DNA of 64,000 nt from Anaerocolumna sp. AGMB13025 (GTDB lineage Bacteria > Bacillota > Clostridia > Lachnospirales > Lachnospiraceae), in NCBI RefSeq assembly GCF_029689925.1, contig NZ_CP121445.1, positions 2,163,001 to 2,227,000 of the forward strand, given 5' to 3'. The notes below the pieces were generated by a model. That model ran no database searches. It was not told the origin of the DNA and saw only the letters and a program-made list of their open reading frames with translations. The position numbers and the translations under genes are program-made. The first letter of the stretch is position 1; every line of letters begins with the position of its first letter. Below, one piece after another: positions 23,902-31,758 of the stretch.

Positions 23902-24906
23902 ATGATTTTATATCTTTCATCCACAGAGCATACAAACCTATTGGATTTTACCGGCTGGTATGATACAGACAGTGATACGCCCATCAAAAAGATGGTAGGC
24001 AGCTTTGTCCTCAAGCAGTTTATTGTTTATGATATGCGTAATTTTTCTCATGTGACCGAGGTTGTTCTGGATCGTATTGCCTTTGGGGACAGTGACGGTG
24101 AATTTGCCGAGGCCATCGAAGAATTTCTGACCATGTACAGCCCCCGGATCACGGTGATTTACGAGGGGGTGAAGCAAGATACCCCTTTGTTTCAGGCTCT
24201 TTTGAACAGCGGCGTGGGAAATATCGTCTGCGGAACAGAAATTGCCGCTATCCAGATTGAAATAACCGAATGCCTGAGTGAACAGGGCATGACGCGCTAT
24301 CATCCCAAGGAGCGGGCAAAAAAAGCGGAGGGAATCAAGCACTGTCGGTTTGACTGCGAAAATATCCATATAGCCATTGTTTCCTCCCAACCGCGAATGG
24401 GAGCTACCACTATGGCAATCGGTCTTGCCTCTTGGCTTGCCGCTGTGGGGGCTTCTGTCTGTTATGTGGAGGAAAACGACAGTGGTATTTTGACCACCAT
24501 GGCAGCCGATTATGATATGGAGCCGGAGGGTGACGGTTGGCGGCTGGATGGTGTGTACTACGGCAATTCCCCAATTACAACGCCCGTAAATTTTATCGTT
24601 TATGATATTGGATATACACAGAACCTGAACGAAACAGACAAAGCCGCCGATATGCTGCTGGCGGTCTGCGGCACAAAGCCCTATGAACTGCCCCGTTCTA
24701 TGCTTTTGCTGAAAAGGCTGGAAATGATGGATACTACCGTGCTTTGCCCTTTTACCCACGAAAAGGTAAAAGGTGACTATGCCGCTATTTTGCAAAGCGA
24801 TTTTCATAAAGTGTTGTTTTTGGAGTACCAGCCTGAACTTACGGATGGTATGAGCAATGCCAAGGCATTTAAAACGATGATGACAAAATATATCGCCGGG
24901 GCGTAA
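23902..24906 (+). CDS. Second CpaE/TadZ-like ATPase with altered P-loop
   Basis: A 334-residue protein with an N-terminal receiver-like half and a MinD/ParA-like half starting near residue 150 (IAIVSSQPRMGATTMAIGLASWL). The P-loop position reads SQPRMGATT, lacking the usual GKTT lysine, so ATP binding may be lost or altered. That full two-domain layout matches classical CpaE/TadZ better than the short protein at 10,633. It follows the C39-like gene and precedes the winged-helix gene by 27 bases. It could act as a polar localisation factor for the secretion machine. Confidence 0.7.
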   Translation: MILYLSSTEHTNLLDFTGWYDTDSDTPIKKMVGSFVLKQFIVYDMRNFSHVTEVVLDRIAFGDSDGEFAEAIEEFLTMYSPRITVIYEGVKQDTPLFQALLNSGVGNIVCGTEIAAIQIEITECLSEQGMTRYHPKERAKKAEGIKHCRFDCENIHIAIVSSQPRMGATTMAIGLASWLAAVGASVCYVEENDSGILTTMAADYDMEPEGDGWRLDGVYYGNSPITTPVNFIVYDIGYTQNLNETDKAADMLLAVCGTKPYELPRSMLLLKRLEMMDTTVLCPFTHEKVKGDYAAILQSDFHKVLFLEYQPELTDGMSNAKAFKTMMTKYIAGA

Positions 24907-24933
24907 TGCCCCGGCGGAAGGAGGATTTTGACG

Positions 24934-25581
24934 ATGACCAAGCAAGCTGAACTAAAACAACAGGCATATGCCAGTAGTCTGAAAAGCCGTGCACTTTCCG
25001 TACTGATTTATCTGATTGACCGATCCAATAAAGACCTGACATGTTTCCCGGCCATTCCGACGATGGCCGAGCAGCTTCATATATCTGTTTCTACGGTAAA
25101 GCGTGCCCTGAAGGAGCTGACTGACGCAGGATATATTCAAAAGGAAGCACGTTTCCGTGAACGAAACCGTGGGCAAAGCTCTAACCTCTATATCTTGCTT
25201 TTCGTGGAGCAGACGTCCGAACCGGAAAAGGAAAATTCCTCTGCCGAGGCAGACAGGGATCATATAGATATTCATACTTCACAAGAGTTGTCAAAAAGTG
25301 ATACGGTGAGATATATCACGTTTAATATGCTTGCTGAAAATAATAAAGTAATACAGAAACAAAGCCAGAAAGAAATCACAAATGAAGAAAAGGGCTTTTA
25401 CCGCTTTGAGGACAGGCCGATGATGTCTGATCTCTGCACCTCCGTTCAGGCTTCTGCACCACCCAAGCCCACAAAGCTGCAAGGCACATATGGGGGTAAG
25501 GCAAGAACAGACAGTTTGACAGTCTGTCGGGTTTCTCTTTATCGGTGGACGGGGGTGGAGTCCATTTTGCGGCCCCCTTGA
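24934..25581 (+). CDS. Winged-helix DNA-binding protein of the element
   Basis: About 215 residues. Residues 15-75 form a helix-turn-helix: SRALSVLIYLIDRS...CFPAIPTMAEQLHISVSTVKRALKELTDAGYI, followed by a basic wing (RFRERNRGQSSN). This matches the winged-helix replication-initiator or regulator proteins at the ends of conjugative operons. The C-terminal 100 residues are not conserved in appearance, and the last 40 (after PTKLQGTYGG) read like a random frame, so the native end may be lost to a frameshift or rearrangement near the island boundary. ATG at 24,934 fits AAGGAGG at 24,918. Confidence 0.72.
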   Translation: MTKQAELKQQAYASSLKSRALSVLIYLIDRSNKDLTCFPAIPTMAEQLHISVSTVKRALKELTDAGYIQKEARFRERNRGQSSNLYILLFVEQTSEPEKENSSAEADRDHIDIHTSQELSKSDTVRYITFNMLAENNKVIQKQSQKEITNEEKGFYRFEDRPMMSDLCTSVQASAPPKPTKLQGTYGGKARTDSLTVCRVSLYRWTGVESILRPP

Positions 25582-25642
25582 ACTACTCATGTGAACTGAT
25601 GTAATAGCGGAAAAATAGGATTATCTCTTGCAATCCCTAGTT

Positions 25643-25690
25643 AAATAACGGCAATACGCTAACCTCTTTAGGAGCATATTGCCGTTATTT
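25643..25690. terminator. Long inverted repeat closing the transfer operon
   Basis: AAATAACGGCAATA and TATTGCCGTTATTT form a perfect 14-bp stem with a 20-base loop. A/T-rich ends make it a plausible two-way terminator. The rest of the 345-base stretch before the next gene holds only the promoter described next. Confidence 0.6.
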
Positions 25691-25740
25691 GCAAGTGGTT
25701 CGATTCATGGTCTGCGTAATTCATTATTTATTTTTGCAAC

Positions 25741-25769
25741 TTGACAAAAGAGTATGGCAGCTGTACACT
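25741..25769 (+). promoter_or_regulatory. Promoter with operator site A (GTATGG palindrome)
   Basis: TTGACA at 25,741-25,746 and TACACT at 25,764-25,769 are 17 bases apart. The spacer and -10 box hold the palindromic site GAGTATGGCAGCTGTACAC (25,750-25,768), so a bound regulator would block RNA polymerase. It drives the MFS transporter gene through a leader of about 150 bases. Confidence 0.7.
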
Positions 25770-25926
25770 TATCGATGCAGTAGGAATAAAATAGCAAACA
25801 TAAATAGCATATAAAAATGCTTTGGAGATATTTATTGGGTATTAATTTGTATGTTAAGGAATCGTACCTAGGGACAAACAGTGGGGCATTAAGCCACATA
25901 CATAGAGATGGAACAAGGAGAAACTT

Positions 25927-27243
25927 ATGAAGCAATTAAACAAATATCAGAAAAATAACATTTCATTACATTCATCAAAATCTATGCCATTTATGTTGGT
26001 GATCGGAATTATATTTATTGCGGCAAATTTACGCTCTCCTCTGACGGCGGTCGGCCCAGTCGTTGATCAAATTCGTAATAGCCTACATATTTCTAATACA
26101 CTAGCTGGAATGATAACAACATTTCCCTTATTCGCTTTTGCGTTTTTTTCCCCCTTTGTGCCAAAGCTGGCGCGAAAATATGGTGCTAGCTTGGTGCTGT
26201 TTTGGTCGCTTATTTTTCTGACACTTGGAATAGGGGTACGTTCATTGTTTGGAGAGATAGGGTTGTTTTTTGGAACGGCTATACTTGGACTATCAATCTC
26301 TGTTGGCAATGTACTGGTACCCAGCCTTATCAAACGTGATTTTTCGAAACGAGTTGGTTTGATGACGGGCGTTTATAATGCTTCTATGAGCCTTTTTGGG
26401 GCAATTGCATCAGGTGTTAGTATTCCAGTTGCAATGAAAGCGGGGTTGGGCTGGGAAGGAGCATTAGGCATTTGGGCAGCCCTTAGCTTTTTTGCACTTA
26501 TCCTCTGGATACCTCAAGTGAAGCGTGGAAAGCAAAAAACAACCATTCTTGAAGACATGGTCAATAGAGACAATAATGCAAGAAGAGTAAGTGTGGTAAA
26601 ACATGGAATAGGAAACATAAATGAATCGGCTATTAATGAGGTTCATTTGTGGAGATCCCCTTTGGCTTGGCAGGTGACAATATATACAGGATTACAGTCT
26701 ATGGTTCTTTACTGTATGTACGCATGGTTGCCCAATATTTTAATCAGCCAAGGAATGAAATCGGGTGATGCTGGATGGATGCTCTCTCTTTGTCAGCTTT
26801 CGTCGCTCCCTATGGGGCTTATAGGCTCTGTACTTGCTGGGCGTAAATCCAATCAGCGAGCTATGACTATCGTTGCGTCTCTATGCGTTCTGTCTGGACT
26901 TCTTGGGGTCTTCTTGGGAGAGACGAGACTTGAATTTATATGGATGGTCTTGTTGGGCAGCGGCACTGCGCTCACTTTTAGCATGTCTCTGATATTTTTT
27001 AATTTCCGAACACAAAATGCAGACCAAGCAGCTAGACTGTCCGGAATGGCACAATCAGTTGGCTACCTTCTAGCTTCTTTTGGACCGATGATTTTTGGAC
27101 TTCTGCATGATATAACTGACAATTGGACGATGCCACTCATTATCCTGATTGCAATTGCGGGTATATGCTTATTTGTAGGGCTTGGAGCATCGCGTGATCT
27201 GTTGGTCACTTCCTCCGGTAAATCTCGAAAGCATACTTTATGA
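25927..27243 (+). CDS. CynX/NimT-type MFS transporter
   Basis: A 438-residue membrane protein with about 12 hydrophobic helices and a central hydrophilic loop (residues 200-240). The early segment IIFIAANLRSPLTAVGPVV, with ANLR in the first helix, is typical of the CynX/NimT branch of the major facilitator superfamily (cyanate or 2-nitroimidazole transporters). The true substrate cannot be read from the sequence. ATG at 25,927 follows AAGGAG. It is the first gene of the accessory island and its promoter carries the same operator as the MarR and DtxR genes downstream, so it is probably part of that metal- or stress-responsive regulon. Confidence 0.85.
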   Translation: MKQLNKYQKNNISLHSSKSMPFMLVIGIIFIAANLRSPLTAVGPVVDQIRNSLHISNTLAGMITTFPLFAFAFFSPFVPKLARKYGASLVLFWSLIFLTLGIGVRSLFGEIGLFFGTAILGLSISVGNVLVPSLIKRDFSKRVGLMTGVYNASMSLFGAIASGVSIPVAMKAGLGWEGALGIWAALSFFALILWIPQVKRGKQKTTILEDMVNRDNNARRVSVVKHGIGNINESAINEVHLWRSPLAWQVTIYTGLQSMVLYCMYAWLPNILISQGMKSGDAGWMLSLCQLSSLPMGLIGSVLAGRKSNQRAMTIVASLCVLSGLLGVFLGETRLEFIWMVLLGSGTALTFSMSLIFFNFRTQNADQAARLSGMAQSVGYLLASFGPMIFGLLHDITDNWTMPLIILIAIAGICLFVGLGASRDLLVTSSGKSRKHTL

Positions 27244-27294
27244 AAGAGGTAGAACTGTGCTTATAGCCTTACTCAAAAGACCTCTGTTGTTCTT

Positions 27295-27329
27295 TGAATT
27301 ACAGGAAGGTTTATTTTTCCTGTAATTCA
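27295..27329. terminator. Inverted repeat after the MFS gene
   Basis: TGAATTACAGGAA and TTCCTGTAATTCA form a perfect 13-bp stem with a 9-base loop, 50 bases after the MFS stop. No T-run follows, so termination is likely but not certain. Confidence 0.55.
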
Positions 27330-27372
27330 GCCATACAAATGCCAGAATCAAAATCTATTCTTACATCGCTAG

Positions 27373-27394
27373 ATTCTTAATGGCAGTTAAGAAT
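27373..27394. repeat. Small palindrome in the MFS-marR gap
   Basis: ATTCTTAA-TGGCAG-TTAAGAAT is an 8-bp perfect inverted repeat. Apart from this, the repeat at 27,295 and the promoter at 27,510, I see nothing in the 300-base gap. Confidence 0.4.
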
Positions 27395-27509
27395 GATTGT
27401 GCTTGAATTTTGACGCTTGATCTTATTGCTTACGAACAACTTTTATGATAATTTCTTGTCTGTTATGTATTATTTGATTTCCATATGAGAAATTATATCC
27501 AATAGTGGC

Positions 27510-27538
27510 TTGACAAAAGTGTATGGCAACCATATACT
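27510..27538 (+). promoter_or_regulatory. Consensus promoter with operator site B
   Basis: TTGACA (27,510-27,515) and TATACT (27,533-27,538) with 17 bases between. The 19-bp site GTGTATGGCAACCATATAC (27,519-27,537) fills the spacer and -10 box. Transcription should start near 27,545, at the ATG of the MarR gene itself. Confidence 0.8.
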
Positions 27539-27544
27539 AATGAT

Positions 27545-28018
27545 ATGGAAAAGATTAAAAACAACAAACATAAAATTGCATATGAATCTTTAGATTTGGC
27601 GTTTGCTTTAATGGAGCTGGATAAAAAGACACGTTACTATGGAACGGATGTCCCTATTTTTCACTCTGAAATCCATGTAATAAAAGCAATAGCTGAGCAC
27701 CCATGCATTCATGTAGGCGGCCTGGCGGATATTCTAGGAGTAACAAAAGGGGCTGCTTCCGAAATTCTCAAAAAGCTGGAGAGAAAGGCTTTAGTTAAAA
27801 AGGAAGTTGATGAGTTGAATTTATCTAGATATTCACTGAGCCTAACAGAAAAAGGGAAAAAGGCACATAAAAATCATATGCACTACCATGATATTTTAAA
27901 TGGCATGGTGGAAGATGAACTACAGAATGCGACTGAAGCGCAACAGGAGTTCTTACTAAACTTCTTTTCAACCATGGTAAGCAGGGTTAAAAATTTTGAT
28001 GAAAATATAGTTGAATAA
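27545..28018 (+). CDS. MarR family transcriptional regulator
   Basis: A 157-residue protein with the MarR fold: N-terminal dimer helix, then a winged helix at about residues 55-110 (IHVIKAIAEHPCIHVGGLADILGVTKGAASEILKKLERKGL-like pattern) and C-terminal dimer helices ending in FLLNFFSTMVSRVKNF. The GGLADILGVTKGAASEIL recognition region is intact. ATG at 27,545 lies only six bases after a perfect -10 box, so the mRNA may be leaderless; no ribosome site exists upstream. The promoter's palindrome suggests autoregulation. A remnant of a second copy lies at 33,784-33,861. Confidence 0.85.
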   Translation: MEKIKNNKHKIAYESLDLAFALMELDKKTRYYGTDVPIFHSEIHVIKAIAEHPCIHVGGLADILGVTKGAASEILKKLERKALVKKEVDELNLSRYSLSLTEKGKKAHKNHMHYHDILNGMVEDELQNATEAQQEFLLNFFSTMVSRVKNFDENIVE

Positions 28019-28020
28019 AA

Positions 28021-28064
28021 TTTTGCAAAAGTGTATGGCAACCATACACATTTTTTGCAAAATA
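28021..28064 (+). promoter_or_regulatory. Operator site C, perfect palindrome, with probable promoter
   Basis: GTGTATGGCAACCATACAC at 28,031-28,049 is a perfect palindrome around CAA. It is flanked by TTTTGCAAAA on the left and TTTTTTGCAAAA on the right, extending the symmetry. A weak promoter TTGCAA / TACACA overlaps it. It lies just after marR and before a small gene. Confidence 0.75.
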
Positions 28065-28082
28065 GAGTTAGGAGGTGCTAAC

Positions 28083-28298
28083 ATGAAAGAGAAAGAACAG
28101 CATATTTATGATAATAGTGAGGCTGGCGAACGGCAGTATCAACAAAAGCTTAAAGCTGATCAAAGTATGCTTCAAATGTTTTTTAGTTCTTTTTCCCAAT
28201 GCTTATGGGTTCCATTTTATTATCCATATGGTTATCCGATTTTCCCGCAAACAGATTTGTTGGTCAAACAATCGGAGGATGACATGAATAAGGACTGA
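28083..28298 (+). CDS. Small protein with HIYDN and FPQT motifs, copy 1
   Basis: A 71-residue soluble protein behind AGGAGG. It has a polar charged half containing HIYDNSEAGERQYQQKLKAD and an aromatic, Pro-rich half with QCLWVPFYYPYGYPIFPQT. There is no signal or membrane helix. A paralogue with about half of its residues identical lies at 33,926, also directly behind an operator of the same type. I know no family. Conservation of two copies with changes concentrated outside the motifs suggests a real, selected product, probably induced with the metal regulon. Confidence 0.65.
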   Translation: MKEKEQHIYDNSEAGERQYQQKLKADQSMLQMFFSSFSQCLWVPFYYPYGYPIFPQTDLLVKQSEDDMNKD

Positions 28299-28322
28299 AT
28301 AAAAAGCAAAGAAACCAAATAA

Positions 28323-28351
28323 TTGCATTGAAGCGTATTGTAACCATACAC
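28323..28351 (+). promoter_or_regulatory. Operator site D in front of the dtxR remnant
   Basis: GCGTATTGTAACCATACAC at 28,333-28,351 matches the GTATGG palindrome with a weakened left half. A possible -35 TTGCAT is at 28,323-28,328. The preceding 27 bases (AAAAAGCAAAGAAACCAAAT...) are repeated at 35,726, before site F. Confidence 0.6.
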
Positions 28352-28383
28352 ATATTACTAAAGGTTAAAATGGAGGACTTGTA

Positions 28384-28703
28384 ATGCAACAAAATAGGCG
28401 CTGTTATTCGGAGAAAAAACTTAGTCCTTCAAGGGAGAAATATTTAAAGGCTATCTATAAGCTATCTAAATAAACTGAATTAGTACGTTTATTTGACATT
28501 GCTGTATATTTAGGAGTTTCAAAGCCTAGTGTTCACAGTGCTGTGACTACATTACAGGAGGAAGGGTTGATGATTAAGTCTTTGGCTGTGAAAATCAAGT
28601 TACTGAGGAGGGGCGCAAAAAAAGGGGAGATCATTACAGCTAAGTTTCGTATTATAAGGCAATTTTTAAATTCGTGTTGTAATGTTAGTGAACTGACAGC
28701 ATG
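28384..28703 (+). pseudogene. Broken DtxR-type regulator (copy 1)
   Basis: The sequence is clearly homologous to the intact regulator gene at 35,809: it begins with the same MQQNRR start and continues through the helix-turn-helix region, but codon 30 is TAA (28,471-28,473) where the other copy has ATG, there are further small differences, and the homology stops near 28,703 where the C-terminal third has been deleted. After the deletion the sequence resumes in the region that lies before sufC in copy 2. Confidence 0.85.
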
Positions 28704-28844
28704 GGTTAGCCTATGTTCACTTAAAAACAAAATTCATGGACAACAAGCGGCATGTACTGCACTTCCGGAGAACTGTGAGCACAGTTGCTTCAAACTCGTG
28801 GTAGTGCATTATGCCACTCAAATATAGAAAGAAAATGCGTAAAG

Positions 28845-29260
28845 CTGCAGAAAACATTATTGAGAATTGAGGACTTGCATGCATCCGTTGAGGAAAAAGA
28901 GATCATCAAAGGGCTACATTTAGAAACAAAGGAAGGGGAAATTCACGTTTTGTTGGGTCCCAATGGGGCGGGAAAATCCATTTTGGCAAACGTTATCATG
29001 GGGCATCCGGGCTACAGTGTGACAGATGGACACCTTTATTTTGAGGAAGATGATATTACGGAAGCAAAAACCAACGAACGGGGGAAAAAGGGGCTGCTTC
29101 TTTCCAACCAGGCTCCAGAGGAAATTCCCGGTATCACAATGGAGAATTTTTTGAAATCAACAAGAACGGCACTGACTGAAGAGAAGTAAAAGCATTCCCC
29201 TTCCACAAAGAAGTGCTTGAGAAAATGCAAGAGCTTCAAATGGATGAAAGCTATGCCAAG
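28845..29260 (+). pseudogene. Truncated SufC ATPase (copy 1)
   Basis: This stretch matches the 5' two thirds of the intact sufC at 36,387, including LLGPNGAGKS (Walker A) and the EEIPGITMENFLKS segment. It is dead for three reasons visible in the sequence: the start codon is CTG instead of ATG, a two-base deletion near 29,183 puts a TAA at 29,187-29,189, and the similarity ends abruptly at 29,260, before the ABC signature and Walker B. An open frame from 28,785 exists but lacks a proper start. Confidence 0.88.
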
Positions 29261-29406
29261 CCTTCGCTGTGAGACAAGGGTTTTACAAAGTCGTAAATTC
29301 TTGATGACTTACTGAATGATGGGTGATATAATTTTATAAAAATTGAAACTATAATCAAGTTTTGAAATATAAAATAAGATAATATATTGGCAGGGAGTGA
29401 ACAAGA

Positions 29407-29766
29407 TTGTCTGTTAAAACAATTAAAAATATGGTAAATTGGGTTGAAGAAAATTTAGAAGAATGTCCAACATTAGAAGAAATGTCCGGTTTTGTAGGAT
29501 ATTCACCTTGTTATTGTTCTACGAAGTTCCATGAATACGTCGGTGTTTCATTCAAAGACTATATTCAGAAGAGGCAGCTAAGTATGGCAGCGATGGCGTT
29601 ACAGAATACGAAGTATCGTATTATTGACATTGCGATACAATATGGATTTTCATCACATGAAGCATTTACAAGGGCTTTTGTACGTGCTTATGGTTATACA
29701 CCCTTTCAATATCGTAAATTGTTGCCGGAAATCTTAACATTTGATGAAGCTCAAATAGATGTTTGA
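29407..29766 (+). CDS. AraC-type HTH regulator, DNA-binding domain only
   Basis: A 119-residue protein that consists almost entirely of the two helix-turn-helix units of AraC/XylS proteins: TLEEMSGFVGYSPCYCSTKFHEYVG and IIDIAIQYGFSSHEAFTRAFVRAYGYTPFQYRK. There is no effector domain, as in SoxS or MarA, so activity is probably set by its level. TTG at 29,407 follows GGGAGTG. It lies just after the sufC remnant and 32 bases before the aminopeptidase gene, with which it may be cotranscribed. Confidence 0.85.
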   Translation: MSVKTIKNMVNWVEENLEECPTLEEMSGFVGYSPCYCSTKFHEYVGVSFKDYIQKRQLSMAAMALQNTKYRIIDIAIQYGFSSHEAFTRAFVRAYGYTPFQYRKLLPEILTFDEAQIDV

Positions 29767-29798
29767 AGACTCCTCAGTAAATATAAGGAGCGTTTTTT

Positions 29799-30674
29799 AT
29801 GTTAAAAAAAATTGGACGAAATGATTTATGCTGGTGTGGAAGTGGAATTAAGTATAAAAAATGTCATGAGTCTTTTGACGAAAAGATATCATGTTACAAA
29901 GCCCAAGGTTGTATTATTCCACCTAGAAATATTATAAAAAATACTGAACAAATTATTGGACTTAGAGAAAGTGGAAAAATCAATATAGCAGTTTTAGATT
30001 TCATATCTGAACAATTACATATAGGAATGACAACAGAACAAATTGATCTTTTAATTTATGAAAAAACGGTGGCTTTGGGTGGAATTCCAGCACCATTAAA
30101 TTTTGAAGGTTTTCCTAAAAGCGTATGTACATCAATTAATAATCAAGTATGCCATGGTATACCAGCAAACGATGTTTTTCTGAAAGACGGAGATATTATA
30201 AATATTGATGTCTCTACAATATATAATGGATTTTTTTCAGATTCGTCAAGGATGTTTTGTATTGGCAATGTAAGTCCTGAAAAAAAGAAACTGGTGGATG
30301 TGGTTAAGGAATGTATAGAGTTAGGATTAGCACAAATAAAGCCGTGGGGATTTTTAGGTGATATGGGGCAAGCTGTGCATGAACATGCTATGAGTAATGG
30401 ATATACGGTTGTAAAGGAAATAGGGGGACATGGTATTGGCTTGCAATTTCACGAGGAACCGTGGGTAAGCTATGTGTCAAAAAAAGGAACAGAAATGCTT
30501 TTAGTCCCAGGTATGGTATTTACGATTGAGCCAATGGTGAATATGGGAACTGATGAAATTTTTGTAGATGATAATGATGGCTGGACTGTTTATACAGCAG
30601 ATGGAATGCCATCTGCACAATGGGAAATTATGGTTTTAGTCACTAATGATGGCTATGAGATATTAGCCTATTAA
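29799..30674 (+). CDS. map: Type I methionine aminopeptidase with SEC-C zinc motif
   Basis: A 291-residue M24 peptidase removing N-terminal methionine. The N-terminus carries the SEC-C motif GRNDLCWCGSGIKYKKCHE, which binds zinc and is also found in SecA. The catalytic domain shows the metal ligands expected: the first Asp in NIDVSTIYNGFFSDSSRMF, the His in GGHGIGLQFHEEP, and Glu in FTIEPMV. This SEC-C form is common in Firmicutes as a second copy. It is more AT-rich than the transfer operon. ATG at 29,799 follows AAGGAG. Confidence 0.92.
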   Translation: MLKKIGRNDLCWCGSGIKYKKCHESFDEKISCYKAQGCIIPPRNIIKNTEQIIGLRESGKINIAVLDFISEQLHIGMTTEQIDLLIYEKTVALGGIPAPLNFEGFPKSVCTSINNQVCHGIPANDVFLKDGDIINIDVSTIYNGFFSDSSRMFCIGNVSPEKKKLVDVVKECIELGLAQIKPWGFLGDMGQAVHEHAMSNGYTVVKEIGGHGIGLQFHEEPWVSYVSKKGTEMLLVPGMVFTIEPMVNMGTDEIFVDDNDGWTVYTADGMPSAQWEIMVLVTNDGYEILAY

Positions 30675-30788
30675 TGTTACAAAATTAGCGATATATTCAA
30701 GGATAAAAAGTGGATCGTTACAGAATAAAGAAAATAGTCTTAAGGCATAAACAGGAATTGTGGCTTTGATAAGAAAGGGGGAAAAGTC

Positions 30789-31403
30789 ATGAAAAAAGAG
30801 AAATTTGCACTGGTAGAAAACAAACTGCGTGATAGAGGTTATATTGTAAGTTTTTTTGATACGGCATTACAGGCTTCAGAATATATAGACTCACAAATTG
30901 ACAGTCAGACGATTGGTTTTGGTGGCTCTATGACACTTGAACAAATGGGATTGTACGAATTGCTTAATAAACATAATAAGGTATTTTGGCATCATCGTAT
31001 ACCCAATGGAAGAACAAGTAAAGAAGTAAGGTTGCAGGCAAATGGAGCTAATATCTATATTTCTTCTGTAAATGGATTGGCCGAAACGGGCGAGATTATA
31101 AATATTGATGGGAATTGTAATCGAATCGCATCTATTTTCTATGGGCATGAAAAAGTATACTTCGTGGTTGGAAAGAATAAAATTGAAAAAGATTATGACA
31201 GTGCTTTGTATCGTGCCAGAAATATAGCAGCACCATTGAATGCAAAACGATTAGGTGTAAAAACTCCTTGTGCTATTAAAGGTGATAAATGTTATAATTG
31301 TAAAAGTCCAGAAAGAATTTGCAGAGGACTTTCTGTTTTGTGGGATAAGCCAATGACAGGTGAATTTGAAGTGATTCTAATTGATGAAGAATTAGGATAT
31401 TGA
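30789..31403 (+). CDS. LUD-domain protein
   Basis: A 204-residue protein of the LUD (formerly DUF162) fold, as in LutC-type lactate-utilisation proteins: IGFGGSMTLEQMGLYELL near residue 40, ANIYISSVNGLAETGEI near residue 85 and IFYGHEKVYFVVGKNKI near residue 118. The C-terminal CAIKGDKCYNCKSPERIC has four Cys that could bind metal. Stand-alone proteins like this are common in anaerobes but their reaction is unknown. Start ATG at 30,789 follows AAAGGGGGAAA. Confidence 0.8.
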   Translation: MKKEKFALVENKLRDRGYIVSFFDTALQASEYIDSQIDSQTIGFGGSMTLEQMGLYELLNKHNKVFWHHRIPNGRTSKEVRLQANGANIYISSVNGLAETGEIINIDGNCNRIASIFYGHEKVYFVVGKNKIEKDYDSALYRARNIAAPLNAKRLGVKTPCAIKGDKCYNCKSPERICRGLSVLWDKPMTGEFEVILIDEELGY

Positions 31404-31503
31404 TATACTAATTTAATTTACTGAATAGCCAAAATAATTGTTAAGGGTGATTACGATTGTGGTCGCTCTTTTCTTTTGCCCAAAACCGAGAAAGGAGTCC
31501 GTC

Positions 31504-31599
31504 ATGCCCCAAATAATATTCACCTCACACTACTTGCGAGATGTACCTCCAACCCAGCTTGCAAAATATCTACTAGGAAAGAAGAAATTTATTAACTAG
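31504..31599 (+). pseudogene. Relaxase N-terminal stub
   Basis: A ribosome site AAAGGAG and ATG open a 31-codon frame whose first 22 residues (MPQIIFTSHYLRDVPPTQLA) match the start I know for MobP-type relaxases of clostridial conjugative elements. After that the frame reads KYLLGKKKFIN and stops at TAG, so the gene is cut off. It is a scar of an element end or of an insertion. The remaining 31,600-31,758 holds only AT-rich sequence with a GCATTC...GAATGC repeat. Confidence 0.65.
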
Positions 31600-31758
31600 C
31601 GAATTTTTAAAAGGTGTTAGTACGGCATTCTCGTATAATTCATTTGGATAATTGAATGCGCTTGATAAATTCTATTATCCGTGTTATTGTATGATACATA
31701 AATAGTTATTGATACGAGCGAACTAATAATAAAATATTTATTAATATGGAGGTGCTTT

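Noticed and set aside
23938..24945. 335-codon minus-strand frame opposite the CpaE-like gene
   Set aside because: Shadow frame with biased composition; the plus gene fits the operon and has a MinD-like domain.
28785..29189. A 134-codon ABC ATPase gene
   Set aside because: It is the fusion of noncoding leader and a truncated sufC copy: start codon lost, frameshift, and missing the second half of the ATPase. Treated as a pseudogene.
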